A stretch of 64,000 nucleotides of DNA from an uncultured Dorea sp. (GCA_910578495.1 CAJTRE010000008.1:1-64000); one strand, 5' to 3'; shown: positions 17,626 to 27,002, counted from the first letter of the stretch. Notes: generated by a model not told the origin, from the letters alone. Numbers and translations are program-made.

Positions 17626-18752
17626 GATTACCAAAATTAAGATTTACCAAAATGTATCGGTTAAGAGATTATAATTTCACATTGGTTGTGCTGATTGCGA
17701 TTTTATCAGTTCTGGGTATTTTTGTAGTGGGAAGTGCAAGGGAGATTTATCAAGGAAGACAGATTTTCGGCGTTGTGGTTGGATTCACAGCTATGTTTAT
17801 TGTTTCTATGATTGACTATGCATGGGTGCTTGATTTTTACTGGATTCTCTATGCGACAGCGGTGGCAGGACTTGGACTTGTTATGTTGATTGGAGAAAAT
17901 GTAAATGGGGCGACCAGATGGATCAATCTTGGATTTACGACGATTCAGCCTTCGGAGTTTGCCAAGATTCTTCTGATTTTGTTCTTTTCAAGATTCTTAA
18001 TGGAGCATGAGCAGGAGGTAAACGAAAAGAGGACGCTGCTTATATATGCAGTTTTATGTGCGATTCCGTTGGGGCTGATTCTTATAGAGCCGAATCTTTC
18101 CACAACGATTTGTACCGCACTGGTATTATGTTTTCTCATCTACCTTGCGGGGTTAAGTTATCGGTTTATCGGTACGGTTTTGTTGATCTTGATTCCAACT
18201 GCCGTTATCTTTTTAAGCATTGCGGTGCAGCCAAACCAGCCGTTTCTTAAGGATTATCAGCAGAAGCGAATTCTTTCGTTTTTGGAGCCGGAAAAATATG
18301 CAGACGACGGAGCATACCAGCAGAATAACTCTGTAATGGCGATTGGTTCCGGTCAGCTTACCGGAAAAGGCTTAAACAATAATACAACAACTTCTGTAAA
18401 AAATGGTAATTTTATTCTGGAACCGCAAACAGACTTCATCTTTGCCATTGTGGGTGAAGAGTTAGGATTTATCGGAAGCTGTATAGTTATTGCGTTAATA
18501 TTGATGATTGTGATACAATGTATATTAATTGGAATACGAGCGCAGAACCTGACAGGGAGGATTATCGCCTGCGGGGTAGGAGGACTCGTTGGAGTCCAGA
18601 GCTTTATCAATATCGGAGTTGCCACAGGTCTTATCCCGAATACAGGAGTGCCGCTGCCATTTGTCAGTTACGGGCTTTCATCATTAGTCAGTCTGTATAT
18701 CGGCATGGGATTTGTACTAAATGTTGGATTACAACCGAAAAAATATCAATAA
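17622..18752 (+). CDS. rodA: RodA/FtsW-type peptidoglycan glycosyltransferase
   Basis: A SEDS family glycan polymerase of 376 residues with about ten membrane helices. Family motifs include NGATRWINLGFTTIQPSEFAKI near residue 95 and the C-terminal GLIPNTGVPLPFVSYGLSSLVS. Its genomic place, behind mreBCD and pbp2, favours RodA (elongation) over FtsW (division). The start is GTG, which overlaps the minE stop (GTGA). Confidence 0.93.
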   Translation: MRLPKLRFTKMYRLRDYNFTLVVLIAILSVLGIFVVGSAREIYQGRQIFGVVVGFTAMFIVSMIDYAWVLDFYWILYATAVAGLGLVMLIGENVNGATRWINLGFTTIQPSEFAKILLILFFSRFLMEHEQEVNEKRTLLIYAVLCAIPLGLILIEPNLSTTICTALVLCFLIYLAGLSYRFIGTVLLILIPTAVIFLSIAVQPNQPFLKDYQQKRILSFLEPEKYADDGAYQQNNSVMAIGSGQLTGKGLNNNTTTSVKNGNFILEPQTDFIFAIVGEELGFIGSCIVIALILMIVIQCILIGIRAQNLTGRIIACGVGGLVGVQSFINIGVATGLIPNTGVPLPFVSYGLSSLVSLYIGMGFVLNVGLQPKKYQ

Positions 18753-18764
18753 GGAGTGATAAGA

Positions 18765-19160
18765 ATGAATATAGGGTTGATTGCGCATGATTCGAAGAAA
18801 ACTCTGATGCAGAACTTCTGTATTGCATATCGTGGGATTTTGAGCAGACACAATCTGTTTGCAACAGGTACGACAGGAAGGCTGATTGAAGAAGTAACGA
18901 ATCTGAACATTCATAAATATCTTGCAGGGCCGCTTGGCGGACAACAGCAGATGGGAGCACAGATTGCTCAGAATGATATTGACGCCTTGATTTTTTTGAG
19001 GGAACCGTTTAAACCGAAGCCAAACGAACCGGATGTCAATGATGTTATCCGGCTTTGTGATTCTTACAATATTCCGATGGCAACGAATCTTGCTACGGCA
19101 GAACTTATTATTTTATCAATTGACAGAGGAGATCTTGATTGGCGTGAGATGTACCGATAA
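18765..19160 (+). CDS. mgsA: methylglyoxal synthase
   Basis: MgsA converts dihydroxyacetone phosphate to methylglyoxal and phosphate, a bypass of lower glycolysis. The 131-residue product begins NIGLIAHDSKK and contains the phosphate-binding TGTTGRLI, PLGGQQQMGAQI and DALIFLREP motifs, including the catalytic Asp near residue 68. AAGGAG at 18751-18756 places the start at the ATG at 18765 rather than the GTG overlapping it. The rodA-mgsA order is conserved in many Firmicutes. Confidence 0.95.
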   Translation: MNIGLIAHDSKKTLMQNFCIAYRGILSRHNLFATGTTGRLIEEVTNLNIHKYLAGPLGGQQQMGAQIAQNDIDALIFLREPFKPKPNEPDVNDVIRLCDSYNIPMATNLATAELIILSIDRGDLDWREMYR

Positions 19161-20175
19161 TAACCGAAGAAAAAGAATGCGCGCCCGCAGAAGAAGACAG
19201 AAACGGATTCTACGTATCATGATTCTGTGTCTGCTTTTGCTTATTGGGGGAGCAGTATATTTGTTCGTCAGTAAGTTTACCGGCGGAAAGGCGCTGGCGG
19301 CAAAATATGAGGCAGAGCACTATAATGCCTCTATCTACAAAGGAAAATTATTTGCGGAAGATTTGTGCGTTGTGTCCGAAGATATTGACAGTCCGTCCGG
19401 TCCGGATACGTCTTCGCTTACATCTGCCGGACTTTTTGATGTGGAGGGCGCGAATACACAGTTTGCCTTTAACGTACATGAGGAATTATATCCAGCGAGT
19501 GTCACAAAGATTCTGACAGCGCTTTTGGCGATAGAAAATGCTGATTTGTCTGAAGAGGTGACGACGGAAATCGGAGCGGAAGATTTTGCTCCGGATGAGT
19601 CCGTTGCAAATATCCGACGGGGCGATATGCTGACATTGGATGCATTGTTATATGGACTGCTTTTGGAATCCGGAAATGACTGTGCTGAGGCGATTGCCTA
19701 TCATGTGGCGGGGAGTCTGGAAGATTTTGCGGATATGATGAATGAGAGAGCCGCCGAACTAATGGCAACGAATACGCACTTTAAAAATCCAAGCGGCTTG
19801 CACGATGACGATCACTATACGACAGCTTATGACGTATATTTAATTTTTAATGAATGTATTAAACATGAAGAATTTGTAAAGATTATTGGTACGGATTCTT
19901 ATACCGCTGATATTACGGGAGCAGATGGTGTGAAACGTAGTCTTGTATGGAAACCCAGCCATTTTTATGCACAGCAAAAGGCTTCGCTTCCAAGTGCCGC
20001 CGATGTGGTTGGAGGCAAAACCGGAACAACGAAAAAGGCAGGAAACTGTCTGGTTCTTTTAAACAGAACAAAAGAAGGCAGACCTTTTATCTCTGTAGTT
20101 ATGGGAGCTGAAACAAAAGATATTCTGTATGCGGATATGACGAAGCTGATTAACGGAATTGCGGTGTCTGAATAG
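19144..20175 (+). CDS. D-alanyl-D-alanine carboxypeptidase (serine type)
   Basis: A peptidase S11 enzyme that trims the terminal D-Ala of peptidoglycan stem peptides. An Arg/Lys-rich N-terminus is followed by a signal-anchor helix (ILRIMILCLLLLIGGAVYLF). The active-site motifs are SVTK (Ser119 by this start), SGN (LLLESGNDCAEA) and KTG (VVGGKTGTTKKAG). The start is uncertain: GTG 19144 has GAGGAG 12 bases upstream and overlaps mgsA by 17 bases; the next ATG is 19177, with a poor ribosome site. No C-terminal membrane anchor is seen. It closes the elongation operon and is followed by a terminator. Confidence 0.92.
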   Translation: MRCTDNNRRKRMRARRRRQKRILRIMILCLLLLIGGAVYLFVSKFTGGKALAAKYEAEHYNASIYKGKLFAEDLCVVSEDIDSPSGPDTSSLTSAGLFDVEGANTQFAFNVHEELYPASVTKILTALLAIENADLSEEVTTEIGAEDFAPDESVANIRRGDMLTLDALLYGLLLESGNDCAEAIAYHVAGSLEDFADMMNERAAELMATNTHFKNPSGLHDDDHYTTAYDVYLIFNECIKHEEFVKIIGTDSYTADITGADGVKRSLVWKPSHFYAQQKASLPSAADVVGGKTGTTKKAGNCLVLLNRTKEGRPFISVVMGAETKDILYADMTKLINGIAVSE

Positions 20176-20189
20176 ATAAGAATGATAGA

Positions 20190-20221
20190 AAGGGGCATCC
20201 TTATTCACAGGATAACCCCTT
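20190..20221. terminator. bidirectional terminator hairpin
   Basis: AAGGGG (20190-20195) pairs with CCCCTT (20216-20221) and ATCCT (20197-20201) with AGGAT (20209-20213), with a seven-base loop. It separates the convergent D,D-carboxypeptidase and DUF378 genes. Confidence 0.75.
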
Positions 20222-20226
20222 GTTCT

Positions 20227-20439
20227 TTATGAACGTATATCTGATGTGGTTCCGATTCTTCCATAGAGACTGATCAGATAGAGACCACATATACCAACCA
20301 GTGTATATACTATGCGGGAAACCCAGGAAAGATTACCGAATAAAAGGGCTACCAGATCAAAGCGGAAAATACCGACCAAAAGCCAGTTTATAGCACCGAT
20401 GATTACAATTGTAAGAGCGGTATTGTCAAACCATTTCAT
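20227..20439 (-). CDS. DUF378 small membrane protein
   Basis: The 70-residue protein has two hydrophobic helices. The pattern ALTIVIIGAINWLLVG, then FDLVALLFG and RIVYTLVGICGLYLI, matches DUF378, a widespread small family of unknown function. AAAGGAGG precedes the ATG. It stands alone on the minus strand between two plus-strand blocks, so it has its own promoter, which I could not place with confidence in 20440-20562. Confidence 0.85.
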   Translation of the reverse strand: MKWFDNTALTIVIIGAINWLLVGIFRFDLVALLFGNLSWVSRIVYTLVGICGLYLISLYGRIGTTSDIRS

Positions 20440-20562
20440 ATATTAAATCCTCCTTTTTGTGCTAATCTTAGTATGGCTTATCTGGTGTTTTTTATGCGGA
20501 GGATTTGCAAAATTAAAAAAACTGTTACTAGAGACAAGTGCGGCAGAACAGGAGGCATATAT

Positions 20563-21942
20563 TTGGCGGGGAAGAAACTAACAAATATTACGGTATATCG
20601 TAAGAAAACACATCTAAATATTGGAATTATTATATTTGGGGCTGTATTTATCTATCTTTTTGTTCTGGTCTTGTTGTATCTGACCAGTGACCATGTGTCT
20701 GCCTATGAAGTTCGTGAGGGTTTGATTTTAAAGGATACGGCGTACAATGGATTTGTTGTTCGGAATGAAAAGGTAATTAGTGCCGCTGAGGACGGCTATG
20801 TAAATTATTTTGCACCGGAGGGAAGTAAAGTCGGCGCTAAGACAAATGTCTATACCATCTCGGGACAAAAGCTTGATTTTAAAGAACAAAGCGGGGAGGA
20901 AGCGAAAGGACTTTCAGCCGATGAACAGAAGAGTCTTTTGATTCGTACACAGTCTTTCAGTGAGAATTTTAAGGAAGAAGAATTTCATGACATCTATACG
21001 TTAAAAGACAATATCCTCTCTGTATTAGAAAGTAAATCCAGCCAGAATCGTTATGCACAGCTTACAGATATGCTGGAGACGGAGAGAGAGGGGCTGAATG
21101 TATACCGGGGAACATCCGATGGTGTGATTATTTATTCCATAGATGGATATGAGAATACAGATATTAGTAAAGTGACGGAAGATATAATTTCTAAGGATGG
21201 ATATGAACGGGTTGATATGCAGAATAATAAGCAGGTCAAAAAAGGCGATCCAGTGTATAAACTGATACGAGACGATACTTGGACAGTGGTCATCCAGCTC
21301 AGTGACGAGATGGCAAAGGAAATGGCAGATACGAAACGAGTGAAGGTACGATTTGCGAAAGATAATGAAACAGCAACAGCAGATTTTAAAATTTATCATA
21401 CGTCAAAAGGAAATCTTGGATTTCTTACCTTTCAGACTGCCATGATCCGTTATGCCAAAGAGCGTTATCTTGACATCGAGCTGATTCTGGAGGACGAGTC
21501 GGGACTTAAAATTCCGAAATCCTCGGTTGTGAAGAAGGATTTCTATGTGGCTCCGGAGGAGTATATCACTCAAGGAGGGAATAGTAAGATAACGGGAGTC
21601 CTGCTTAAAGACGGTTCTGACGATGCGAAGTTTAAGGAAGTATCCGTCTACTACCGGGATAATGAAAACGGGCTGGTATATCTTGATCCGAATGCCTTTG
21701 AAGATTCCACAACGCTGATTAAAATGGACTCCAATGAAACTTATAATCTAAAGGAAACAAAGAGCCTTAAAGGGGTATATAATATCAACAAAGGGTATGC
21801 TGTGTTTAAGCAGATTAAAATTCTGTGTGAAAGCGAGGAGTACTATGTGATAGAATCGGGGAGTGACTATGGTTTGTCAAATTATGATCACATTGCGTTG
21901 GATGGAACTACCATTCGTGAAAATGACATTGTGTTTAATTAA
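20563..21942 (+). CDS. HlyD-like membrane fusion/adaptor protein
   Basis: AGGAGG seven bases before TTG at 20563 decides this start. The product has about 459 residues: a basic N-terminus, one membrane helix at about 19-42 (IGIIIFGAVFIYLFVLVLLYL), then an extracytoplasmic region with a barrel-sandwich-like start (YNGFVVRNEKVISAAEDGYVNYFAPEGSKVGAKTNVYTI) that resembles HlyD/RND adaptor proteins. No partner transporter is encoded next to it. Instead it heads the yggS-sepF-ylmH-lspA-rluD block, which suggests an envelope or division role; that is inference. Confidence 0.75.
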   Translation: MAGKKLTNITVYRKKTHLNIGIIIFGAVFIYLFVLVLLYLTSDHVSAYEVREGLILKDTAYNGFVVRNEKVISAAEDGYVNYFAPEGSKVGAKTNVYTISGQKLDFKEQSGEEAKGLSADEQKSLLIRTQSFSENFKEEEFHDIYTLKDNILSVLESKSSQNRYAQLTDMLETEREGLNVYRGTSDGVIIYSIDGYENTDISKVTEDIISKDGYERVDMQNNKQVKKGDPVYKLIRDDTWTVVIQLSDEMAKEMADTKRVKVRFAKDNETATADFKIYHTSKGNLGFLTFQTAMIRYAKERYLDIELILEDESGLKIPKSSVVKKDFYVAPEEYITQGGNSKITGVLLKDGSDDAKFKEVSVYYRDNENGLVYLDPNAFEDSTTLIKMDSNETYNLKETKSLKGVYNINKGYAVFKQIKILCESEEYYVIESGSDYGLSNYDHIALDGTTIRENDIVFN

Positions 21943-21959
21943 GATATAGGAGTAAAATC

Positions 21960-22655
21960 ATGTTAAAAGAGAATTTAAGAGTAGTAGAAGAAACAATCAA
22001 AGATGCGTGTAAGAAAAGTAATCGGAAACGGGAGGATGTAACGCTCATTGCGGTCAGCAAGACTAAGCCTGTGGAAATGCTGAAAGAGGCATATGATTTG
22101 GGCGTGCGTGTTTTTGGAGAGAATAAAGTCCAGGAACTGACGGATAAATATGAAGCGCTTCCGAAGGATATTAAGTGGCATATGATCGGACATTTGCAGA
22201 GGAATAAAGTAAAATATATTATCGACAAAGTGGATCTCATTCATTCGGTAGATTCTATCCGTCTGGCAGAGACGATTGAGAAGGAAGCCGGAAAACGCGG
22301 AATTATCGCAAATATTCTGATTGAGGTCAATGTGGGGAGAGAGGAGAGTAAATTTGGACTTCTGCCGGAAGAATTAGATACATTCATTGAAAAAATTGCA
22401 GATTATAAGCATATTCAAGTGAAAGGGCTTATGACAATTGCGCCATTTGTAGAAAATTCCGAGTTAAATAGAGCGATTTTCCGCTCCCTGCGAAAATTAT
22501 CTGTTGACATTGGCAATAAAAACGTTGATAATGTTAATGTGGGTGTACTTTCTATGGGTATGACCGGTGATTATTCGGTTGCCATAGAAGAAGGAGCGAC
22601 TATGGTCCGCGTTGGAACAGGTATATTTGGTGACCGAGATTATGCTCGAGTTTAA
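21960..22655 (+). CDS. YggS family PLP homeostasis protein
   Basis: A 231-residue TIM-barrel PLP-binding protein (YlmE/YggS/PROSC) that buffers pyridoxal phosphate and has no known catalytic reaction. The cofactor lysine is in IAVSKTKP, and the family motifs FGENKVQEL, WHMIGHLQRNKVKY and LSMGMTGDYSVAIEEGATMVRVGTGIFG are present. AGGAG lies at good spacing. In Gram-positives it is typically the gene before sepF, as here. Confidence 0.96.
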   Translation: MLKENLRVVEETIKDACKKSNRKREDVTLIAVSKTKPVEMLKEAYDLGVRVFGENKVQELTDKYEALPKDIKWHMIGHLQRNKVKYIIDKVDLIHSVDSIRLAETIEKEAGKRGIIANILIEVNVGREESKFGLLPEELDTFIEKIADYKHIQVKGLMTIAPFVENSELNRAIFRSLRKLSVDIGNKNVDNVNVGVLSMGMTGDYSVAIEEGATMVRVGTGIFGDRDYARV

Positions 22656-22676
22656 CGTAAGATAGGAGACATATAA

Positions 22677-23216
22677 ATGGGAGTATTAGATAAGTTTTTA
22701 GATATTATGAAGTTGAGTGACGACGACGATTACGATGACGACTACTTTGATGATGAATACGATGACGAGTACGAGGAGAAACCGGCGAAGAAGAGCTTCT
22801 TTAAACGTGAGAAGAGATATGAACCGGAAGAGGACGATTATGATGAGTTTGAAGCTCCTGCAAAATCTTCCCGTACGAATAATAAAGTAACTCCGATGCG
22901 CCAGCCTGCCAGAAGAGGTAGTGTAAGTATGGAAGTGTGCGTCATCAAACCAAATTCTGTGGAGGATGCAAGAGAAATTACAGAGACGCTTCTCAGTGGA
23001 AGAACCGTTATTTTGAATCTGGAAGGGCTTGATCTTGAGATTGCACAAAGAATTATTGATTTTACATCCGGAGCTACGTTTGCGATCAGTGGAAATCTAC
23101 AGAAGATTTCAAATTACATATTCCTTGTAACACCAACGAATGTTGATATTTCCGGAGACTTACAGGATCTTTTGAATACTTCTTTTGACGCATCGTCCAT
23201 GCGCTCCAGATTCTAG
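22677..23216 (+). CDS. sepF: cell division protein SepF
   Basis: SepF anchors FtsZ to the membrane and shapes the septum. The protein has 179 residues. An N-terminal amphipathic helix (GVLDKFLDIMKLS) is followed by an extremely acidic Asp/Glu/Tyr linker (about residues 13-70) and the SepF domain (VCVIKPNSVEDAREITETLL and GATFAISGNLQKISNYIFLVTP). The acidic stretch is long compared with B. subtilis SepF. AGGAG precedes the ATG. Confidence 0.97.
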   Translation: MGVLDKFLDIMKLSDDDDYDDDYFDDEYDDEYEEKPAKKSFFKREKRYEPEEDDYDEFEAPAKSSRTNNKVTPMRQPARRGSVSMEVCVIKPNSVEDAREITETLLSGRTVILNLEGLDLEIAQRIIDFTSGATFAISGNLQKISNYIFLVTPTNVDISGDLQDLLNTSFDASSMRSRF

Positions 23217-23234
23217 TGATCAATGTGAAGAAAG

Positions 23235-23996
23235 ATGAGTATGAACAAAGAAGAGACGATGTTTAGGAAGCGTCTGGTTGAATTATCCAATCAGGCATTT
23301 ACAAGGGATATTGCAACATTTTCAGATTTTCTGAATTTGAATGAACTTCATATTCTTCATACGACACCGAAAGATATGTTTCCGACAAGATACGAGACAT
23401 ATGGCGGGTATGACATGGCAGAGCGTCAGATGGTTGCTTTTCTACCTGAGGCTCTTTATTATGACTATGAATATCCTATGACGCTCGTGGAGATTCAGCC
23501 GTTGCAGGAAAAATTTGCAGGGGAGCTTACACACCGGGACTATCTTGGTTCTTTGATGAATCTTGGGATTGAAAGGAGTCGTTTGGGAGATATTGTTATT
23601 TCCGGGAAAACGGCGCTTTTATTTGCAAAGCAGGAAATTGCGGCATATATTACAGAAAATCTCACCAGAATCCGTCATACAACGGTGCGGGCTCACATTA
23701 AAGAAATAGGCGAGATAGAGTTTCATCCGAAATTTGAGGAAATCAAAGGCAATGTGGCGTCTGTAAGGCTGGATACGGTGCTTTCTACTGCATATCCACT
23801 GTCCCGCAGCAAATTGACGCCGTATATTGAGAATGGCAGAGTGTTTGTCAATGGGAAGATGATAACGAGTAACGGCTGTCATCTGAAAGAGGGAGATGTG
23901 ATTTCTGCCCGCGGGCTTGGAAGAATCTCATACGAAGGAACGTTAGGGACAACAAAAAAAGGACGTTCTGTGATCCTTGTAAAGAAATATATATGA
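23235..23996 (+). CDS. YlmH family S4-domain RNA-binding protein
   Basis: The 253-residue protein has the YlmH N-terminal domain and a C-terminal S4 RNA-binding domain (about 180-240: RLDTVLSTAYPLSRSKLTPYIENGRVFVNGK). In other Firmicutes YlmH/RqcP-like proteins act on the ribosome or in nascent-chain tailing; which applies here is not shown. It follows sepF directly; ylmG, often found between them, is absent. Confidence 0.92.
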   Translation: MSMNKEETMFRKRLVELSNQAFTRDIATFSDFLNLNELHILHTTPKDMFPTRYETYGGYDMAERQMVAFLPEALYYDYEYPMTLVEIQPLQEKFAGELTHRDYLGSLMNLGIERSRLGDIVISGKTALLFAKQEIAAYITENLTRIRHTTVRAHIKEIGEIEFHPKFEEIKGNVASVRLDTVLSTAYPLSRSKLTPYIENGRVFVNGKMITSNGCHLKEGDVISARGLGRISYEGTLGTTKKGRSVILVKKYI

Positions 23997-24017
23997 TATA
24001 GAAATGAAAGGAATGAC

Positions 24018-24548
24018 ATGAATATTAGCAGCAGAATCCGGCATTATGTGACAGCGGCTGCCGGTGTAATCCTTGGTATAATTTTTGATCAGGTGACAAA
24101 ATACTTAGTTGTTATGAATTTAAAGGGACAGAAACCATTTGTTATATGGGAAAATGTTTTTCAACTGGAATACTTGGAAAACCGCGGAGCGGCGTTCGGT
24201 TTGTTTCAGGAGCAGAGGCTCTTTTTCTACTTGAGCGTTATACTAATCTGTGCTCTTGTTATCTGGTTTTACAGCCGGGTCCCTATGGAAAAGAAATTCC
24301 TTCCATTAAGAATCTGTGCGGTTCTTATAACCGCAGGGGCAATTGGGAATTTTTTGGACCGCGTAAGACTAAATTATGTGGTGGATTTTTTGTATTTTAA
24401 ATTGATTGATTTTCCGATTTTTAATGTGGCAGATATCTATGTGACGGTATCGGCATTTGCATTTTTTGTGTTGTTAGCGTTCTATTATAAGGAGAAAGAC
24501 TTTGAGCAAATATTTTCTGGTGGAAAACGAAGAGGGAATGCGGATTGA
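24018..24548 (+). CDS. lspA: lipoprotein signal peptidase
   Basis: LspA removes the signal peptide from diacylglyceryl prolipoproteins. The 176-residue protein has four membrane helices and both catalytic Asp motifs: IGNFLDRV and FNVADIYV. An N-terminal DQVTKYLV segment is also typical. It overlaps the following pseudouridine synthase gene by 47 bases, the order lspA-rluD being common in bacteria. Confidence 0.97.
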   Translation: MNISSRIRHYVTAAAGVILGIIFDQVTKYLVVMNLKGQKPFVIWENVFQLEYLENRGAAFGLFQEQRLFFYLSVILICALVIWFYSRVPMEKKFLPLRICAVLITAGAIGNFLDRVRLNYVVDFLYFKLIDFPIFNVADIYVTVSAFAFFVLLAFYYKEKDFEQIFSGGKRRGNAD

Positions 24549-25425
24549 TGTGTATCTTGCGGAGGAGCTTCCGGATATTTCCCGCTCCCGCGTACAGAAA
24601 TTAATAAAAGATGGAAATATATGTGTCAACGAAAAGCCTGTAAAAGCCAATTACAGGCTTGTTTTAGGTGACAGGGTAACGTTCAGTGTTCCAGAGGCGA
24701 AAGAGCCGGACATCGTGCCGGAGGACATTCCTCTGGATATTTTGTATGAAGACTCAGATGTTATCGTCATTAACAAGCCGAAACAGATGGTCGTCCATCC
24801 GGCGCCGGGACACTATAGCGGTACGCTTGTGAACGCACTTATGTATCATTGCAAAGGTGATCTTTCCGGAATTAACGGTGATCTGCGTCCAGGAATTGTT
24901 CATCGTATTGATATGGATACGACAGGTTCGTTAGTAGTATGTAAAAATGATCTTGCGCATCAAAGCCTTTCGGGACAGTTAAAAGAACATTCGATTAATC
25001 GTATTTATGAGGCGATTGTTCATGGCAATGTAAAAGAGGATACGGGGACGGTTAAGGCCCCTATCGGACGGCATCCTGGCGAGCGTAAGAAGATGAGCGT
25101 CCATGCGAAAAATGGAAGAAATGCAGTGACACATTATGAAGTGTTGGAGCGTTTTGGTAATTATACATATATCCGCTGTAGGTTGGAGACCGGGCGTACG
25201 CATCAAATCCGGGTACATATGGCGAGTATCGGGCATCCCCTTCTTGGCGACCAGGTATACGGCCCGAAGAAGTGCCCATTTCCAAAATTAGAAGGACAGA
25301 CGCTCCACGCCAAGACACTTGGATTTATCCATCCAAGGAGCGGAGAGTATCTGGAAATAGTAGCGCCTTTACCGGATTATTTTAAAAGGCTGCTGGAACT
25401 GTTAAAAATTGTAAAAGATTCTTAA
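24502..25425 (+). CDS. RluA/RluD family pseudouridine synthase
   Basis: A 307-residue enzyme with an N-terminal S4 domain (about 13-60) and the RluA catalytic core with HRIDMDTTGSLVVCKND, whose Asp is the nucleophile. RLETGRTHQIRVHMASIGHPLLGD is the second family motif. It isomerises uridine in rRNA or tRNA; the exact target is not predictable. The start is TTG, supported by AAGGAG (24489-24494) seven bases upstream, and lies inside the end of lspA. Confidence 0.94.
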   Translation: MSKYFLVENEEGMRIDVYLAEELPDISRSRVQKLIKDGNICVNEKPVKANYRLVLGDRVTFSVPEAKEPDIVPEDIPLDILYEDSDVIVINKPKQMVVHPAPGHYSGTLVNALMYHCKGDLSGINGDLRPGIVHRIDMDTTGSLVVCKNDLAHQSLSGQLKEHSINRIYEAIVHGNVKEDTGTVKAPIGRHPGERKKMSVHAKNGRNAVTHYEVLERFGNYTYIRCRLETGRTHQIRVHMASIGHPLLGDQVYGPKKCPFPKLEGQTLHAKTLGFIHPRSGEYLEIVAPLPDYFKRLLELLKIVKDS

Positions 25426-25430
25426 AATTG

Positions 25431-25459
25431 TGTACTTTTTCGTTGAATTGTTGTATAAT
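25431..25459 (+). promoter_or_regulatory. possible promoter of cytidylate kinase-like gene
   Basis: A perfect TATAAT -10 (25454-25459) lies 31 bp before the ATG at 25490. The best -35 at 17-bp spacing is the weak TGTACT (25431-25436). Confidence 0.45.
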
Positions 25460-25489
25460 ACTTCATATAAGAAAAGGAGCGTGATATGT

Positions 25490-26134
25490 ATGGCTAAAAC
25501 AAATACAATCATTACAATAGGAAGAGAGTTCGGAAGTGCAGGGCGTGAGATCGGACACATAGTTGCCAAGGAACTTGGAATTAAATTATATGATAAAGAA
25601 ATGCTGAATCGTGCGGCAAAGGAAAGTGGTATCTGTCAGGAGTTATTCGAGTCTCACGATGAGAAACCGACAAACAGTTTCCTGTATTCTCTCGTTATGG
25701 ATACATATTCTATGGGATATTCTGCCGGAAGCTATACAGATATGCCAATCAACCATAAAGTATTTCTGGCACAGTTCGACGCAATTAAGAAGATTGCCAG
25801 TGAAGGCCCTTGTATTTTGGTCGGTCGTTGCGCAGATTATGCACTTGAGGATAACGACAATGTGCTGACATTGTTTATCCATGCAAATTTGGAGGCGAGA
25901 ATCCGCAGAATTGCAAGAATTTACGACTTGACTGATGCAAAAGCCAAAGAAATGATTATAAAGACGGACAAAAAACGTTCCAGCTATTATAATTATTATA
26001 CGAATAAAAAGTGGGGAGATGTAGACAGCTACCAGATGGCGTTAGATAGTTCCCTTCTTGGCATTAACGGTACTGCGGAGGCAATTTTAAAATTGGTCGA
26101 GTTAAAAGAGCGTGATGTAGATAAACGTTTGTAA
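25490..26134 (+). CDS. cytidylate kinase-like family protein
   Basis: A 214-residue P-loop protein of the cytidylate-kinase-like family. The P-loop variant is ITIGREFGSAGREIG near residue 8, and further markers are LYDKEMLNRAAKESG, GPCILVGRCADYAL and the Arg-rich lid. It probably phosphorylates a nucleotide, but it differs from classical Cmk. AAAAGGAG (25472-25479) with ten bases of spacing selects the ATG at 25490. A strong terminator follows. Confidence 0.88.
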   Translation: MAKTNTIITIGREFGSAGREIGHIVAKELGIKLYDKEMLNRAAKESGICQELFESHDEKPTNSFLYSLVMDTYSMGYSAGSYTDMPINHKVFLAQFDAIKKIASEGPCILVGRCADYALEDNDNVLTLFIHANLEARIRRIARIYDLTDAKAKEMIIKTDKKRSSYYNYYTNKKWGDVDSYQMALDSSLLGINGTAEAILKLVELKERDVDKRL

Positions 26135-26153
26135 ATACTCAAACTCTATAAAT

Positions 26154-26191
26154 GAGGACACCCGGAAGAATTTTTTCTTCCGGGTGTCCTC
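26154..26191. terminator. bidirectional terminator, 17-bp perfect stem
   Basis: GAGGACACCCGGAAGAA (26154-26170) is perfectly complementary to 26175-26191, with a TTTT loop. It lies between convergent genes. Confidence 0.85.
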
Positions 26192-26221
26192 TTATGTAAG
26201 AAGAGTGTAATGAATGAGAAA

Positions 26222-26956
26222 CTATCTTGTATGAGGAATACGTTGTGGCCAGCCTTTAATATCACCATTTAAGATGGCAGTAAACATTCTCTGTTTTGCC
26301 CCCGGATGCTCATAGTTTAATTGCCTGACCAGTTCTTTGGCATACTGACGTTTCGTGTATCCGTCAATCGGGCATCGGCTTTTCACAACCGGAAGCTCAT
26401 ACTTGTTCTGGAATCCGATCACGTCTGCTTCATCTACGAACATAATGGGGCGTATGACACTCAAATCCATGCGGTCCAGATAAGTTCTTGGTGAAAATGA
26501 ATGAAACCGACCCTCAAAGATGAGAGAAAGAAGCATTGTTTCAATAATATCATCTTTGTGATGAGCGTATGCTACTTTATTGCACCCCATTTCTTTTACT
26601 GCCTGATTGAGCGCTCCCTTTCGCATCTTCGCACATAAGGAGCAGGGGTTGGGTTCTTTGCGCTCTTCAAATAAGATATGAGCAATATCCGTTTTCACGA
26701 TGCGGTATGGCACTTCTAGTTCTTCACAGAGTTTTACTACAGGAGTAAAATCACATTTCTCGTAGCCTAAGTCTACGGTGATGGCGCTTAATTCAAATTT
26801 CTTTGGATAAAATCGCTTTAATCCATGGAGCGCATAGAGAAGTGTCAAGCTGTCCTTTCCTCCGGAGATTCCTACGGCGACGTGATCTCCCTCGTTGATC
26901 ATCCAGTATTCATCCACCGCTTTTCGTGTATAGCTTAAAAGCTGTTGTAATTTCAT
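26222..26956 (-). CDS. TtcA-like tRNA thiolation ATPase (adenine nucleotide alpha hydrolase family)
   Basis: The 244-residue protein has the PP-loop SGGKDS at 31-36 and the Cys pair CSLC near 130 followed by a second-half Cys (SRCPIDGYTKR), matching TtcA-type enzymes. These use an iron-sulfur cluster to make 2-thiocytidine at tRNA position 32. AAAGGA precedes the ATG. It is a single-gene unit with its own promoter, divergent from the two-component system. Confidence 0.88.
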   Translation of the reverse strand: MKLQQLLSYTRKAVDEYWMINEGDHVAVGISGGKDSLTLLYALHGLKRFYPKKFELSAITVDLGYEKCDFTPVVKLCEELEVPYRIVKTDIAHILFEERKEPNPCSLCAKMRKGALNQAVKEMGCNKVAYAHHKDDIIETMLLSLIFEGRFHSFSPRTYLDRMDLSVIRPIMFVDEADVIGFQNKYELPVVKSRCPIDGYTKRQYAKELVRQLNYEHPGAKQRMFTAILNGDIKGWPQRIPHTR

Positions 26957-27002
26957 AGGTGTAAAGTCCTTTCGATACGATTTACCAAGTTGTTATTCAG
27001 CC

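Noticed and set aside
22717..22800. GAC/GAT-rich low-complexity tract that looks like a simple repeat
   Set aside because: It encodes the acidic linker of SepF in frame with no perfect repeat unit.
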